Origin: JAFKFH01 sp017307375
GTDB lineage: Bacteria; Pseudomonadota; Alphaproteobacteria; Ferrovibrionales; Ferrovibrionaceae
Direction: 5' to 3'
NCBI GenBank assembly: GCA_965229335.1
Contig: OZ245874.1
Span: 4,836,001 to 4,900,000 of the forward strand
Length of the DNA stretch: 64,000 nt
A program made the translations under genes and the position numbers. Below, piece after piece: positions 39,379 to 47,101 of this stretch; the stretch's first letter is position 1; each line of letters begins with the position of its first letter. The notes below the pieces were generated by a model. That model made no database searches, had not been told where the DNA came from, and was given only the letters and a program-made list of their open reading frames with translations.

Positions 39379-40535
39379 GCCTCGGCCTTGATCAGGCCGG
39401 CGGACGCCATCCCGGCGACGGCTGCGTCATCGAAACCCCAATCCTTGAGCGCCGCAGCCCCCCGTTCGCCGATGCCCGCCGGGTTGGAACGAACGGCGCC
39501 GGGCGTGCGCGAGAAGCGCGGCGCCGGCGCCGGCTGGACGATGCCGTCGACCTCGATGAACGTGCCGCGGGCGACGTTGTGCGGGTGCTTGGGCGCTTCC
39601 TCGAGCGACAGTACCGGGGCAAAGCAGGCATCCGAGCCTTCGAGGATCGCGCACCATTCGTCGCGCGTCTTCTGCCTGAAGCGGGCGGCGATCCGCTCGC
39701 GCAGTTCGGGCCAGCGCCTGGTTTCGTACTGCTTGGGCAGGTCGGGTTCGTCGGCCAGGCCGGTCTTGGCCAGGAATTCGGCGTAGAACTTGCCCTCGAT
39801 CGCGCCCAGCGCGACGAACTTGCCGTCGGCGCATTCGAAGGTATCGTACCAGGGCGCCCCGGTATCGAGCAGGTTGACGCCGCGTTCGTCGCGCCACATG
39901 CCGATGCCCTTCATGCCGTAGAACATCGTCATCAGCGAGGCGGCACCGTCGGTCATCGCCGCGTCGACCACCTGGCCCTTGCCCGAGGTGCGCGCCTCGA
40001 TCACGGCGGCCAGCATGCCGAAGGCGAGATAGAGGGCACCCCCGCCGAAATCGCCGACCAGGTTCAGCGGCGGCACCGGCTTGTCGCCCGGCCGGCCGAT
40101 CGCATGCAGCGCGCCGGTCAGGGCGATGTAGTTGATGTCGTGGCCGGCGGCATGGGCCAGCGTGCCGTGCTGGCCCCAGCCGGTCATGCGGCCGTAGACC
40201 AGCTTGGGGTTGCGGGCCAGCGCGACCTCGGGCCCCAGCCCCAGCCGCTCCATCACCCCGGGGCGGAAACCCTCGACGACGATGTCGGCCTTCGCCATCA
40301 GGTCGACGGCCAGCGCCACCCCTTCCGGTTTCTTCAGGTCGATGGCGACCGAACGCCGGCCGCGGCCGGCGACGTCCTTCCTGGGGTCGAGGCCGACCCC
40401 GAGATCGGCGGCGCCCAGGCGATCGACGCGCAGCACGTCGGCGCCGAGATCGGCCAGCAGCATGCAACAGAACGGGCCGGGCCCAATCCCTGCGAACTCG
40501 ACAACCTTGATACCGGAAAGGGGACCCACGCTCAT
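39375..40535 (-). CDS. CaiB/BaiF-family CoA-transferase, alpha-methylacyl-CoA racemase-like
   Basis: Class III CoA-transferase fold protein, 386 residues. The N-terminus GIKVVEFAGIGPGPFCCMLLADLGAD is the family signature, and the block GWGQHGTLAHAAGHDINYIAL with DAAMTDG matches alpha-methylacyl-CoA racemases (His and Asp of the racemase active site are present). It may epimerise 2-methyl-branched acyl-CoA esters, as in branched-chain or steroid side-chain degradation, or act as a true CoA-transferase. The ATG overlaps the rhodanese stop (ATGA), and its stop overlaps the SDR start, so all three are translationally coupled. Confidence 0.93.
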   Translation of the reverse strand: MSVGPLSGIKVVEFAGIGPGPFCCMLLADLGADVLRVDRLGAADLGVGLDPRKDVAGRGRRSVAIDLKKPEGVALAVDLMAKADIVVEGFRPGVMERLGLGPEVALARNPKLVYGRMTGWGQHGTLAHAAGHDINYIALTGALHAIGRPGDKPVPPLNLVGDFGGGALYLAFGMLAAVIEARTSGKGQVVDAAMTDGAASLMTMFYGMKGIGMWRDERGVNLLDTGAPWYDTFECADGKFVALGAIEGKFYAEFLAKTGLADEPDLPKQYETRRWPELRERIAARFRQKTRDEWCAILEGSDACFAPVLSLEEAPKHPHNVARGTFIEVDGIVQPAPAPRFSRTPGAVRSNPAGIGERGAAALKDWGFDDAAVAGMASAGLIKAEA

Positions 40536-40942
40536 TTTCCTCCTGATTTCTTTTCGATCGCCGCGACCGGGCCACCGGCCGCTTTCCACGCGCCGAAGCC
40601 GCCCTCGACATGGGCGACGCGTTCCAGGCCCATGTCCTGGGCCAGCTTGGCGGCAAGGGCCGAACGCCACCCGCCGGCACAATAGAAGACGAATTGCCGG
40701 TCCTCGGCGAAGACCGGCTTGTGATAGGGACTTTCCGGATCGATCCAGAATTCCAGCATGCCGCGCGGCGCATGGAAGGCGCCGGGGATCTGGCCCTCGC
40801 GCTCCAGCTCGCGCGGGTCGCGCAGATCGACGAACAGGACGTCCGGGTCCTGGTGCCAGTCGATCGCTTCCGCCGTGCTCAACGTGGTGATTTCGGCGTT
40901 GGCCTCGTCCAGCATGGCCTTGTACCCCTTGCCCGGCTTCAT
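40532..40942 (-). CDS. Rhodanese-like domain protein
   Basis: Single-domain sulfurtransferase of 136 residues. The first motif is VLFVDLRDPRELEREGQIPGA. The active-site loop YCAGGWRSALAA holds the persulfide cysteine, and GFGAWKAAG lies near the C-terminus. The six-residue loop C-A-G-G-W-R fits rhodaneses acting on sulfur compounds rather than phosphatases. Its stop overlaps the start of the CoA-transferase gene, making it the first gene of a three-gene operon with an acyl-CoA racemase and an SDR. The reason for that pairing is unclear. Confidence 0.93.
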   Translation of the reverse strand: MKPGKGYKAMLDEANAEITTLSTAEAIDWHQDPDVLFVDLRDPRELEREGQIPGAFHAPRGMLEFWIDPESPYHKPVFAEDRQFVFYCAGGWRSALAAKLAQDMGLERVAHVEGGFGAWKAAGGPVAAIEKKSGGK

Positions 40943-41066
40943 GGCCTGCTCCTCGCGCCCGGTCGATCCTACCCGGCGGTAACATAGCGGGCATGGTTGC
41001 GCCGATCAACATGGCGCGGCGCGCGCCTCCGCCCGTATAATCCTGCTCCGACTCGGATAAGGCTCG

Positions 41067-41546
41067 ATGACCCAGGTCCTGCAACCGCCGCCGCTGAAGG
41101 ATCCGCGGCTGATCGCGCTCTACGGCTACTGGCTCGGCAAATGCGCCGGCCGGCTGATGCCGGCGCGCGCCGATCTGCTGCCGGAAGAGATGAAGCCGTG
41201 GCTGGGCAACCTGATGCTGATCGACGTGACGCCCGACGGCGACTACGTCTATCGCCTCTACGGCACCCGCTTCGTCGAGCAGTTCGGCGTCGAGATGACC
41301 GGCAAGACCATCAAGGTCCTGGCCTCGGCCCAGGCCGACGCGATCCGCAGCGAATACGACATGGTGCGCCGCGCCCGCGCGCCGCATGCGCGCAGCTATA
41401 CCGCCTCCTTCGACGTCTTCCTGCATGGTCCGATCGACAAGGTCGAGCTGGTGCGCACCTGGGAACGGCTGGTGCTGCCGCTGGCCCGCGCCCAGGAGAA
41501 CGTGGTCGAAATGCTGCTGATCGGCGCCTACCAGCAGGAAACTTAA
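41067..41546 (+). CDS. PAS_5-family protein
   Basis: Single-domain PAS-like protein of 159 residues (the PAS_5/DUF1457 family, frequent in Rhodospirillales). Typical features are LIALYGYWLGKCAGRLMPAR, the central LMLIDVTPDGDYVYRLYGTRF and the WERLVLPLARA segment near the end. Members are short cytoplasmic proteins with a PAS fold and no output domain; ligand and function are not established. It ends overlapping the 3' end of the small convergent gene by four bases. It looks like a single-gene unit. Confidence 0.87.
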   Translation: MTQVLQPPPLKDPRLIALYGYWLGKCAGRLMPARADLLPEEMKPWLGNLMLIDVTPDGDYVYRLYGTRFVEQFGVEMTGKTIKVLASAQADAIRSEYDMVRRARAPHARSYTASFDVFLHGPIDKVELVRTWERLVLPLARAQENVVEMLLIGAYQQET

Positions 41547-41818
41547 GGCGGCACCAGGGTTCCGCCGAAGGCCGCCGCGAATTCCTGGGCCTTGGCCAAG
41601 TCGGCGAAGCACTGGCGATGCATCCGGATCGGCGGCTGGCCCTTCGGCCAGCGCGTCGCCCAGCTGCGCCCGTGCCGGCCGGCTTCGACATTCTTGTCGA
41701 GCCACTGGTGAATCTCGTCGGCGCGGGCCCGCAGGCCGCCCGGCGGCACCTCGATATCGACCCAGTGGGGGAATTTGCGCTCGCTCTGGATATTGGTCGG
41801 CGCGGTCCTGCGGATCAT
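41543..41818 (-). CDS. Small conserved-looking hypothetical protein
   Basis: A 91-residue protein that I do not recognise. Codon use shows the strong third-position GC bias of real genes here. It is rich in Trp, Arg and Lys with WVDIEVPPGG near residue 19 and a C-terminal KAQEFAAAFGGTLVPP. It has no signal peptide or membrane helix. Its stop overlaps that of the PAS_5 gene. A cytoplasmic, nucleotide- or protein-binding role is only a guess. Confidence 0.65.
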   Translation of the reverse strand: MIRRTAPTNIQSERKFPHWVDIEVPPGGLRARADEIHQWLDKNVEAGRHGRSWATRWPKGQPPIRMHRQCFADLAKAQEFAAAFGGTLVPP

Positions 41819-41981
41819 CCGGCGGCCCTCATGTTCATGGTATGTTCCAATTGAACCGCTGCGCCTGAGGACTCGTCAAGCGCCGTAAATCAACGGCTGA
41901 CGACACCGATTCGGGGCATTGGATGACAGGCCGGGGCGGGCCTGCTAGATCAGGTGGCAACAGCCCTGCCGGAGACAAGAT

Positions 41982-42464
41982 ATGCCGCCCCCGCCGCCCC
42001 TGCCCTTCGCCCAACGCCATGCCAAGGCCGCCCGCCTGGTCGCGCGCGCCCGCAATTTCTTCGACGGCTGGGGCCAGGCGCAGGAGAAGGAGGCCGAGGG
42101 AATCGAGGCGCGGGCCTATTTCACCGCCCTGCTCGCCCATGTCGCGGCGCTGTTCGAAACCCGGCGCGACACGATCAACCTGCCGACGCTGGGCCAGGAT
42201 GCCGGCCCCGACGACCAGTTGAACCACGCCATGGCGCTGGCCCGCCGGGTCAACAACCTGCGCAACGACGATTTCAGCAACCGCGTCGACCTCGCCACCT
42301 TCGCCGACGCCTTCAAGCGCGCCCAGGTCGGCCCCGACGAGATCGACGAACTGCTGGGCCTCGCCCAGGCGATCGTCGACCGGCTGGCGCCTTCAGGTGA
42401 TCAGGACGGCCCGGAAGTCGTTGACGTTGGTCAGGGTGGGGCCGGTGACGACGAGGTCGCCTAG
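41982..42464 (+). CDS. Hypothetical helical protein
   Basis: A 160-residue protein of unknown function. ATG 41982 follows GGAGA at about six bases. After a Pro-rich start (MPPPPPLPF) the sequence is helical and charged (HAKAARLVARARNFFDGW, then RRVNNLRNDDFSNRVDLATF). Third-position GC bias supports coding. The last 25 residues lie within the 3' part of the convergent glycerate kinase gene (72-bp overlap) and look like low-complexity read-through. No motif allows assignment. Confidence 0.6.
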   Translation: MPPPPPLPFAQRHAKAARLVARARNFFDGWGQAQEKEAEGIEARAYFTALLAHVAALFETRRDTINLPTLGQDAGPDDQLNHAMALARRVNNLRNDDFSNRVDLATFADAFKRAQVGPDEIDELLGLAQAIVDRLAPSGDQDGPEVVDVGQGGAGDDEVA

Positions 42465-43670
42465 GGTCTGAAACACGCTGTAGGAATCATGGGCGTCCAG
42501 CCGCGCCTTGACGTCGACATTGGCCTGGCGGAGACGGGCGAGCGACTGGGGCGACATCAGCGCCCCGGCCGCATCCTCCGACCCGTCGATGCCGTCGGTA
42601 TCGCAGGCGATGGCGTGAATCCCGGCGGCCCCGTCCAGCGCCACCAGCAGCGATAGCAGGAATTCGGTGTTGCGCCCGCCCTTGCCGGGCCGGCCGCGCA
42701 GCGTGACCGTCGTCTCGCCGCCCGACAGCAGCACCGCCGGCGTCTTGACCGGCTGGCCATGGCGCATCACCGCCTTGGCGATGCCGGCCATCACCTTGGC
42801 GACCTCGCGCGCCTCCCCCTCGATCTCGTCGCCGAGCAGGATCGGCGTCACGCCGTTTTCCTCGGCCACCGCGGCGGCGGCATCGAGGCTGGCCTTCGGG
42901 CTGGCAACCAGCCGGTAGACCGAGCCGCGCAGCCGCGGATCGCCCCATTTCGGCGTCTCGTCGGGCCCGGTCATCAGGTGGGTGCGCACCGACAGCGGCA
43001 AATCGAGGCGATAGCGTTCGACCACCGCCCGGGCATCGGCGTAAGTCGAGGGATCGGGGACGGTCGGGCCCGACGCGATCACCGCCGGCGCGTCGCCCGG
43101 CACATCCGATATCGCCAGCGTCACCACCGTCGCGCCATTGGCGGCCGCGGCCAGCCGGCCGCCCTTGATCTGCGACAGGTGCTTGCGTACCGCGTTGATC
43201 TCGTCGATCGCGGCGCCGCAGGCCAGCAACTGGCGGTTCACTTCCTGCATCTCGGCAAGCGTGATGTCGTCGGTCGGCAGGGTCAGCAGCGCCGAACCGC
43301 CGCCGGAAACCAGGAACAGGAACAGATCGCCGGGATTCAGCCGGCCGACTTCCTTCAGCAGGCGGCGGGCGGCGGCCATGCCGCTTTCATCGGGTACCGG
43401 ATGGCCGGCCTCGACGATCTCGATCTGCTTGCAGGGCAAGGCATAGCCGTAAGGCACGACGACGAGACCGGTCAGCTTGACGTCCGGCCAGGCCGCCTCG
43501 AGCGCCTGGGCCATGCGGGCCGAACACTTGCCGGCACCACCGACGAATACGCGCGATCCGGGCGCGGGCGGCTGGGGCAGGAAATTGCGCAGCCGCGCGG
43601 TCGGGTCGGCGGCGGTCACGGCGGCATCGAACATGGCGCGCAGAAGTTCGCGGGGTTGCAGCCGGGTCAT
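42393..43670 (-). CDS. Glycerate 2-kinase, TtuD/GckA (DUF4147-MOFRL) family
   Basis: Phosphorylates D-glycerate to 2-phosphoglycerate, formerly called hydroxypyruvate reductase, 425 residues. The N-terminal domain has VFVGGAGKCSARMAQALE and HPVPDESGMAAARRLL, then FLVSGGGSALLTLP. The C-terminal MOFRL domain carries LLSGGETTVTLRG, then GGRNTEFLLSLLVAL and CDTDGIDGSEDAAGA. ATG 43670 has GGAGG nine bases upstream and is preferred to the in-frame ATG 43679, which directly abuts GGAGG. It would serve glyoxylate, tartrate or serine-cycle-type carbon flow. The gene is divergent from cytochrome c. Confidence 0.95.
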   Translation of the reverse strand: MTRLQPRELLRAMFDAAVTAADPTARLRNFLPQPPAPGSRVFVGGAGKCSARMAQALEAAWPDVKLTGLVVVPYGYALPCKQIEIVEAGHPVPDESGMAAARRLLKEVGRLNPGDLFLFLVSGGGSALLTLPTDDITLAEMQEVNRQLLACGAAIDEINAVRKHLSQIKGGRLAAAANGATVVTLAISDVPGDAPAVIASGPTVPDPSTYADARAVVERYRLDLPLSVRTHLMTGPDETPKWGDPRLRGSVYRLVASPKASLDAAAAVAEENGVTPILLGDEIEGEAREVAKVMAGIAKAVMRHGQPVKTPAVLLSGGETTVTLRGRPGKGGRNTEFLLSLLVALDGAAGIHAIACDTDGIDGSEDAAGALMSPQSLARLRQANVDVKARLDAHDSYSVFQTLGDLVVTGPTLTNVNDFRAVLIT

Positions 43671-43777
43671 TTCCGTCATCCTCCGTTGGCGCGCCGTCAC
43701 GGCACTCTAGTATCTTGGACGTCAGTTTATAAGCGTCTCGCCGCGACCCTCCGCCGCAGTTGCGGCAGGCGGCCGAA

Positions 43778-43800
43778 TGGCTCACTAAAGGGTAGAGCCA
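43778..43800 (+). promoter_or_regulatory. Small inverted repeat in the cytochrome c leader
   Basis: TGGCTC (43778-43783) and GAGCCA (43795-43800) form a 6-bp stem with an 11-base loop, 27 bp before the cytochrome c ATG. It may be an operator or a leader hairpin; the evidence is weak. Confidence 0.25.
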
Positions 43801-43827
43801 CTCATTTTCATGATTCGAGGAGCCAGC

Positions 43828-44208
43828 ATGCGTCCCGTTCTTTCCCTGATTTCCGCCGCCGCCCTGACCCTGGTCGCCAGCCAGGCCCTGGCGGCCGGCG
43901 ATGTCGCCGAGGGCCAGAAGGTGTTCGGCAAATGCAAGGTCTGCCACACCATCGACAAGGGCGGCAAGAACCTCGTCGGCCCGAACCTCTATGGCATCGT
44001 CGGCCGGAAGGCCGCGACCGTGCCGGGCTTTGCCTATTCGAAGTCGCTCGTCGACAAGAACGTGACCTGGGACGAAGCGACCCTGGCCCAGTACCTGGCC
44101 GATCCGCGCGTATTCAATCCCGGCACCAAGATGGTGTTCGCCGGTCTGAAGAAGCAGTCGGAACTGGACGACGTGATCGCCTATCTGAAGGACGCCGGCA
44201 CCAAGTAA
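43828..44208 (+). CDS. Class I cytochrome c (c2/c552-like)
   Basis: Small periplasmic electron carrier, 126 residues. A Sec signal peptide (MRPVLSLISAAALTLVASQALA) precedes a single haem-binding CKVCH and a C-terminal Met ligand in GTKMVFAGLKK. The sequence GPNLYGIVGRKAATVPGFAYS is typical of soluble mitochondrial-type cytochromes c. The preferred ATG 43828 has GAGGAG six bases upstream; ATG 43810 is weaker. It may serve as electron acceptor for periplasmic dehydrogenases, for example the urate hydroxylase further along. It is transcribed divergently from glycerate 2-kinase. Confidence 0.95.
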   Translation: MRPVLSLISAAALTLVASQALAAGDVAEGQKVFGKCKVCHTIDKGGKNLVGPNLYGIVGRKAATVPGFAYSKSLVDKNVTWDEATLAQYLADPRVFNPGTKMVFAGLKKQSELDDVIAYLKDAGTK

Positions 44209-44215
44209 TCCCGGC

Positions 44216-45748
44216 TCAGCGGAACTCGATCAACTGCATCATGCCGAGGTCCTCGTGGCCGAGGTTGTGGCAATGCAGGACGCTCTTGCCGGTATAGCGC
44301 AGGAAGCGGCTGCGGATGGTGATCGAGGTGAGCGGCGGCAGCGTCACCGAGTCAGCCCAATAGGGCGTGGCCAGACGCTGGCCGCCGACCGCGACGACCT
44401 GGAACGGGTTGACGTGGATATGGAACGGGTGCGGTTCGGCCGCGGCATTGGTCAAGGTCCACTCCTCGACCGCGCCGACCGAGATCACCTGATCGACACG
44501 GTTCGGATCGAACTGCCGGTTGTCGATCAGCGGTCTGAACTGCAGATAGGCTGACGGATCGGGCACGATCTGGCTGAATACGAGGGTGCGCCTGCCGGTG
44601 ATCTCGGCATCGGTGATCGGGCGCAGCATCGCCGATTGCGGCAGGTCGCCCTGCGGCAGGCCCATCGCGACCGGCGTCTCGCTGGTCACCAACACCATGG
44701 CCAGCACCGCCGGCGGCCGCGCCGGGAACGAGCCTTCGGGCGCCGCATCCGTCTTCAGGAAATAAAGCCCGGGCGCCCCGGCGCGCACCAGCATCGAGGC
44801 GCGGCCGCCATTGGTGATCTCGACGCCCGAACGGGTCTCCAGCCGCGGCAGGTTCAGGCCGTCGATGGCATAGAGGTTCAGGCTGTGTCCCTCGAGGAAC
44901 AGCCGCAGGATGCGGCCCGACAGCGCGTTGACGAAATGCCAGCGCTGGACCTCGCCCGGCCGCATCACCAGGATCGGCTGCAGATAGCCGTTCAACGTCA
45001 CGACATTCTCGTCGGGCGGTGCGTTCGACGGGAAATCCTCGACCAGGCCCTGGTCGTTGCCGCCGACGCACTGGCACATGAAGATCCGCTCCCTGGCCGC
45101 GGCGATCTCCGGGACCTGGTCGATGTCGCCCTCGACCATCAGCGCACCGCTCATGCCGCTGGCCAGCTGGATCGCCGTCGCGCCGTGCTTGTGCGCGTGA
45201 TACCAGCGGATCCCCGGCGGATGATAGGCCGGGATGTCGTAGGCATAGTCGATGCGGCCGCCGGGATTGGCCTCGATCAGCACGTTGTCGCTGAACCCGG
45301 CCGGGCTGACATGCATGCCGTGCAGATGCAGATTCGTCGAGTTGAACTGATGCGGGACATTGACGTTGACCGGCATCTGCGGATCGGGGTTCGGCGGCAG
45401 GTTGTTGGTCAGCGCCACCTCGAGCCGGTCGCCCGGGCGCACGCGCCAGATGCTGCCGCCCATCTTGCCGTTCCAGGTGCGGACATAGCGGCGGCTGCCC
45501 GGCCGGCCGTCGGGCCGCAGCGGATAGAGGAATTCGCCATAGGTCACGTTCAGCGCGACCGACAGCTTGCCGTTGGCCGATCGCACGCTGGGCAGATCGA
45601 GCGACTGCCCCTCCGCCATCGCCCGCAACGCCGATTCGACGCGGGCCCCCACCGCCTGGCCACGGGCGAAACCCGGCACCATGGCGCCGACCCCGCCGGC
45701 AAGCCCCAAGGCCAGCGCGGCGCGCCGCGACAGAACAGGCGATGTCAT
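44216..45748 (-). CDS. Multicopper oxidase, Tat-exported
   Basis: Periplasmic three-domain laccase-like enzyme of 510 residues. A twin-arginine type start (SRRAALALGLAGGVGAMVPG) marks Tat export of a folded copper protein. All four copper motifs are intact: NLHLHGMHVSPAG, WYHAHKHGATAIQ, HPFHIHVNPFQVV and VLHCHNLGHEDLGMMQ with the type-1 Cys, His and axial Met. Likely roles are Cu(I) or phenol oxidation; a Met-rich CueO insert is absent, so a phenol or metal oxidase role is equally possible. A PCu(A)C chaperone gene lies 63 bp upstream on the same strand and could load copper. Confidence 0.93.
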   Translation of the reverse strand: MTSPVLSRRAALALGLAGGVGAMVPGFARGQAVGARVESALRAMAEGQSLDLPSVRSANGKLSVALNVTYGEFLYPLRPDGRPGSRRYVRTWNGKMGGSIWRVRPGDRLEVALTNNLPPNPDPQMPVNVNVPHQFNSTNLHLHGMHVSPAGFSDNVLIEANPGGRIDYAYDIPAYHPPGIRWYHAHKHGATAIQLASGMSGALMVEGDIDQVPEIAAARERIFMCQCVGGNDQGLVEDFPSNAPPDENVVTLNGYLQPILVMRPGEVQRWHFVNALSGRILRLFLEGHSLNLYAIDGLNLPRLETRSGVEITNGGRASMLVRAGAPGLYFLKTDAAPEGSFPARPPAVLAMVLVTSETPVAMGLPQGDLPQSAMLRPITDAEITGRRTLVFSQIVPDPSAYLQFRPLIDNRQFDPNRVDQVISVGAVEEWTLTNAAAEPHPFHIHVNPFQVVAVGGQRLATPYWADSVTLPPLTSITIRSRFLRYTGKSVLHCHNLGHEDLGMMQLIEFR

Positions 45749-45811
45749 GACGATTCTTCCCCCCGGAAGCCCCCGATTACCCGGCGAGAGTGCAGTGCGT
45801 CGGGATGCCGG

Positions 45812-46270
45812 TCAACCGCCCTGCGACGGCCCGCGCGCGCCGGCCCCTTCGACCGTCACGGTGACCGTGCGGCTGCCCGCCTTCTCGAAGGTCAGGGTCA
45901 GCGGGAAGGTAGTTCCCTGCTTCAACGGCCCGGTCAGCCCGAACAGCATGATGTGCAGCCCGGAAGGGCCGAAGGCGACAGTCGCCCCCGGCGGCAGTTC
46001 GACGGCCGCGACCTGCCGCATCTTCATCACGCCGTCCTCGTTCAGATGCGTGTGCAGTTCGGCACGCGCCGCCACCGGGCTCGACGCGGCCAGCAGGCGG
46101 TCGACCGCCGGCCCGCCATTGACCAGCCGGACATAGGCCGCGCCGTTCTTCGCGCTGGTCGCGGTGGCCCGCGCCCAGGGCTGTTCGATCTTCAGCGCCT
46201 CCTGCGCCCAGGCCGGGGCGGCAAGGAAAGCACCAAGGCTGAGGCTGAGCAGAAGGCGGCGGGTCGGCAT
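45812..46270 (-). CDS. Periplasmic copper chaperone, PCu(A)C family
   Basis: Copper(I)-binding chaperone of 152 residues with a signal peptide (RRLLLSLSLGAFLAAPAWA). The H-M...M...H-M copper motif is readable as ELHTH, GVMKM and GLHIM in the expected order. WARATATSAKNGAAYVRLVN fits the family start. Such proteins deliver copper to cytochrome oxidase or other periplasmic cuproenzymes. The gene precedes the multicopper oxidase by 63 bp on the same strand, so copper loading of that oxidase is likely. ATG 46270 follows GGAG at eight bases. Confidence 0.93.
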   Translation of the reverse strand: MPTRRLLLSLSLGAFLAAPAWAQEALKIEQPWARATATSAKNGAAYVRLVNGGPAVDRLLAASSPVAARAELHTHLNEDGVMKMRQVAAVELPPGATVAFGPSGLHIMLFGLTGPLKQGTTFPLTLTFEKAGSRTVTVTVEGAGARGPSQGG

Positions 46271-46367
46271 GGCGGATGCTCCATGGAAAAACCGCGCCAT
46301 CATGCCGGCTTGCGGTCGCGGCGCAAGGCTATACCCTGTCGCCGTCATGTCCGGGGGGATTCGACTC

Positions 46368-47054
46368 GTGAAAAAGATCGCCATGGCCGCGCTGGCCTGC
46401 CTGCCGCTCTGCGCCGCCCTGCCGGCCGCCGCCATGGATGGCCTGACGCCTTACATCCGCGGCGATCTCGGCCTGTCGGTCAGCCGCTCGTCCGGCGGCA
46501 ACCCGGCGAGCGGCACCGGCTTCGGCAGCGATTACGGCCAGGCCGGCAGCTTCGGGCTGGGCGGCGGCGTGGCGTTGACCGGCCTGCCGCTGCGCTTCGA
46601 TGCGACGCTGGCCTATCGCAGCGGCTATGAGATCAACTCGACCGCGTCGATCCCGTCCTCGGCCGGCCCGCTCGCCCTGACCGGCCGCGGCAGCCTCAGC
46701 CAATGGCTGGCCCTGGCCACCGCCTATGTCGATATTCCCGTCTCGCTCGGCGGCATCCAGCCGTTCGTCGGCGCCTCGGCCGGTTACGCCTGGAACCAGT
46801 TGGGCAGCTTCACCACGGGGATCGGCGGCATCGAGATCACCGAGGCACCCAAGACCACCGGCAATTTCGCCTGGGGCCTGACTGCCGGCGTCACGATGCC
46901 GGTCACCCCGCGGTTCCGCATCGATGCCGCCTATCGCTATCTCGACGCCGGCGACGTCAAGACCTCGGGCCAAACCGCCTTCGGCCCGATCACGCCGATC
47001 ACGGGGAAGCTCGCGGCCGACGAGTTCGTCCTGAGCTTCCGCTACAGCTTCTGA
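46368..47054 (+). CDS. Outer-membrane beta-barrel protein
   Basis: Porin-like barrel of about 228 residues. A signal peptide (MKKIAMAALACLPLCAALPAAA) is followed by alternating aromatic and small residues typical of an eight-stranded OmpA/OmpW-like barrel, ending in FVLSFRYSF, the C-terminal aromatic signature for outer-membrane assembly. GTG 46368 is preferred because GGGGGGA lies eight bases upstream; ATG 46347 is an alternative. The function (small-molecule channel, adhesion or structural) is not evident. It stands between the divergent copper genes and the convergent dinB. Confidence 0.88.
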   Translation: MKKIAMAALACLPLCAALPAAAMDGLTPYIRGDLGLSVSRSSGGNPASGTGFGSDYGQAGSFGLGGGVALTGLPLRFDATLAYRSGYEINSTASIPSSAGPLALTGRGSLSQWLALATAYVDIPVSLGGIQPFVGASAGYAWNQLGSFTTGIGGIEITEAPKTTGNFAWGLTAGVTMPVTPRFRIDAAYRYLDAGDVKTSGQTAFGPITPITGKLAADEFVLSFRYSF

Positions 47055-47062
47055 CGATTTTC

Positions 47063-47098
47063 GACCGGCCAGGCCTGCCGACAGCAGGGGCGCCGGTC
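47063..47098. terminator. Stem-loop between the outer-membrane protein and dinB
   Basis: Nested inverted repeats: GACCGGC (47063-47069) with GCCGGTC (47092-47098), and inside them CCTGC with GCAGG (47074-47088). It lies between two convergent genes. No T-run follows on either strand, so it is a probable but not classical terminator. Confidence 0.45.
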
Positions 47099-47101
47099 CT
47101 G

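Noticed and set aside
34267..39786. A 1839-codon open frame in another plus-strand frame over the coiled-coil gene, and long minus-strand frames over the same region
   Set aside because: They arise from the repetitive, GC-rich coiled-coil sequence. They are Arg/Gly/Pro-rich without recognisable structure, and the 1446-residue frame shows proper heptads, membrane helices and a domain-like C-terminus.
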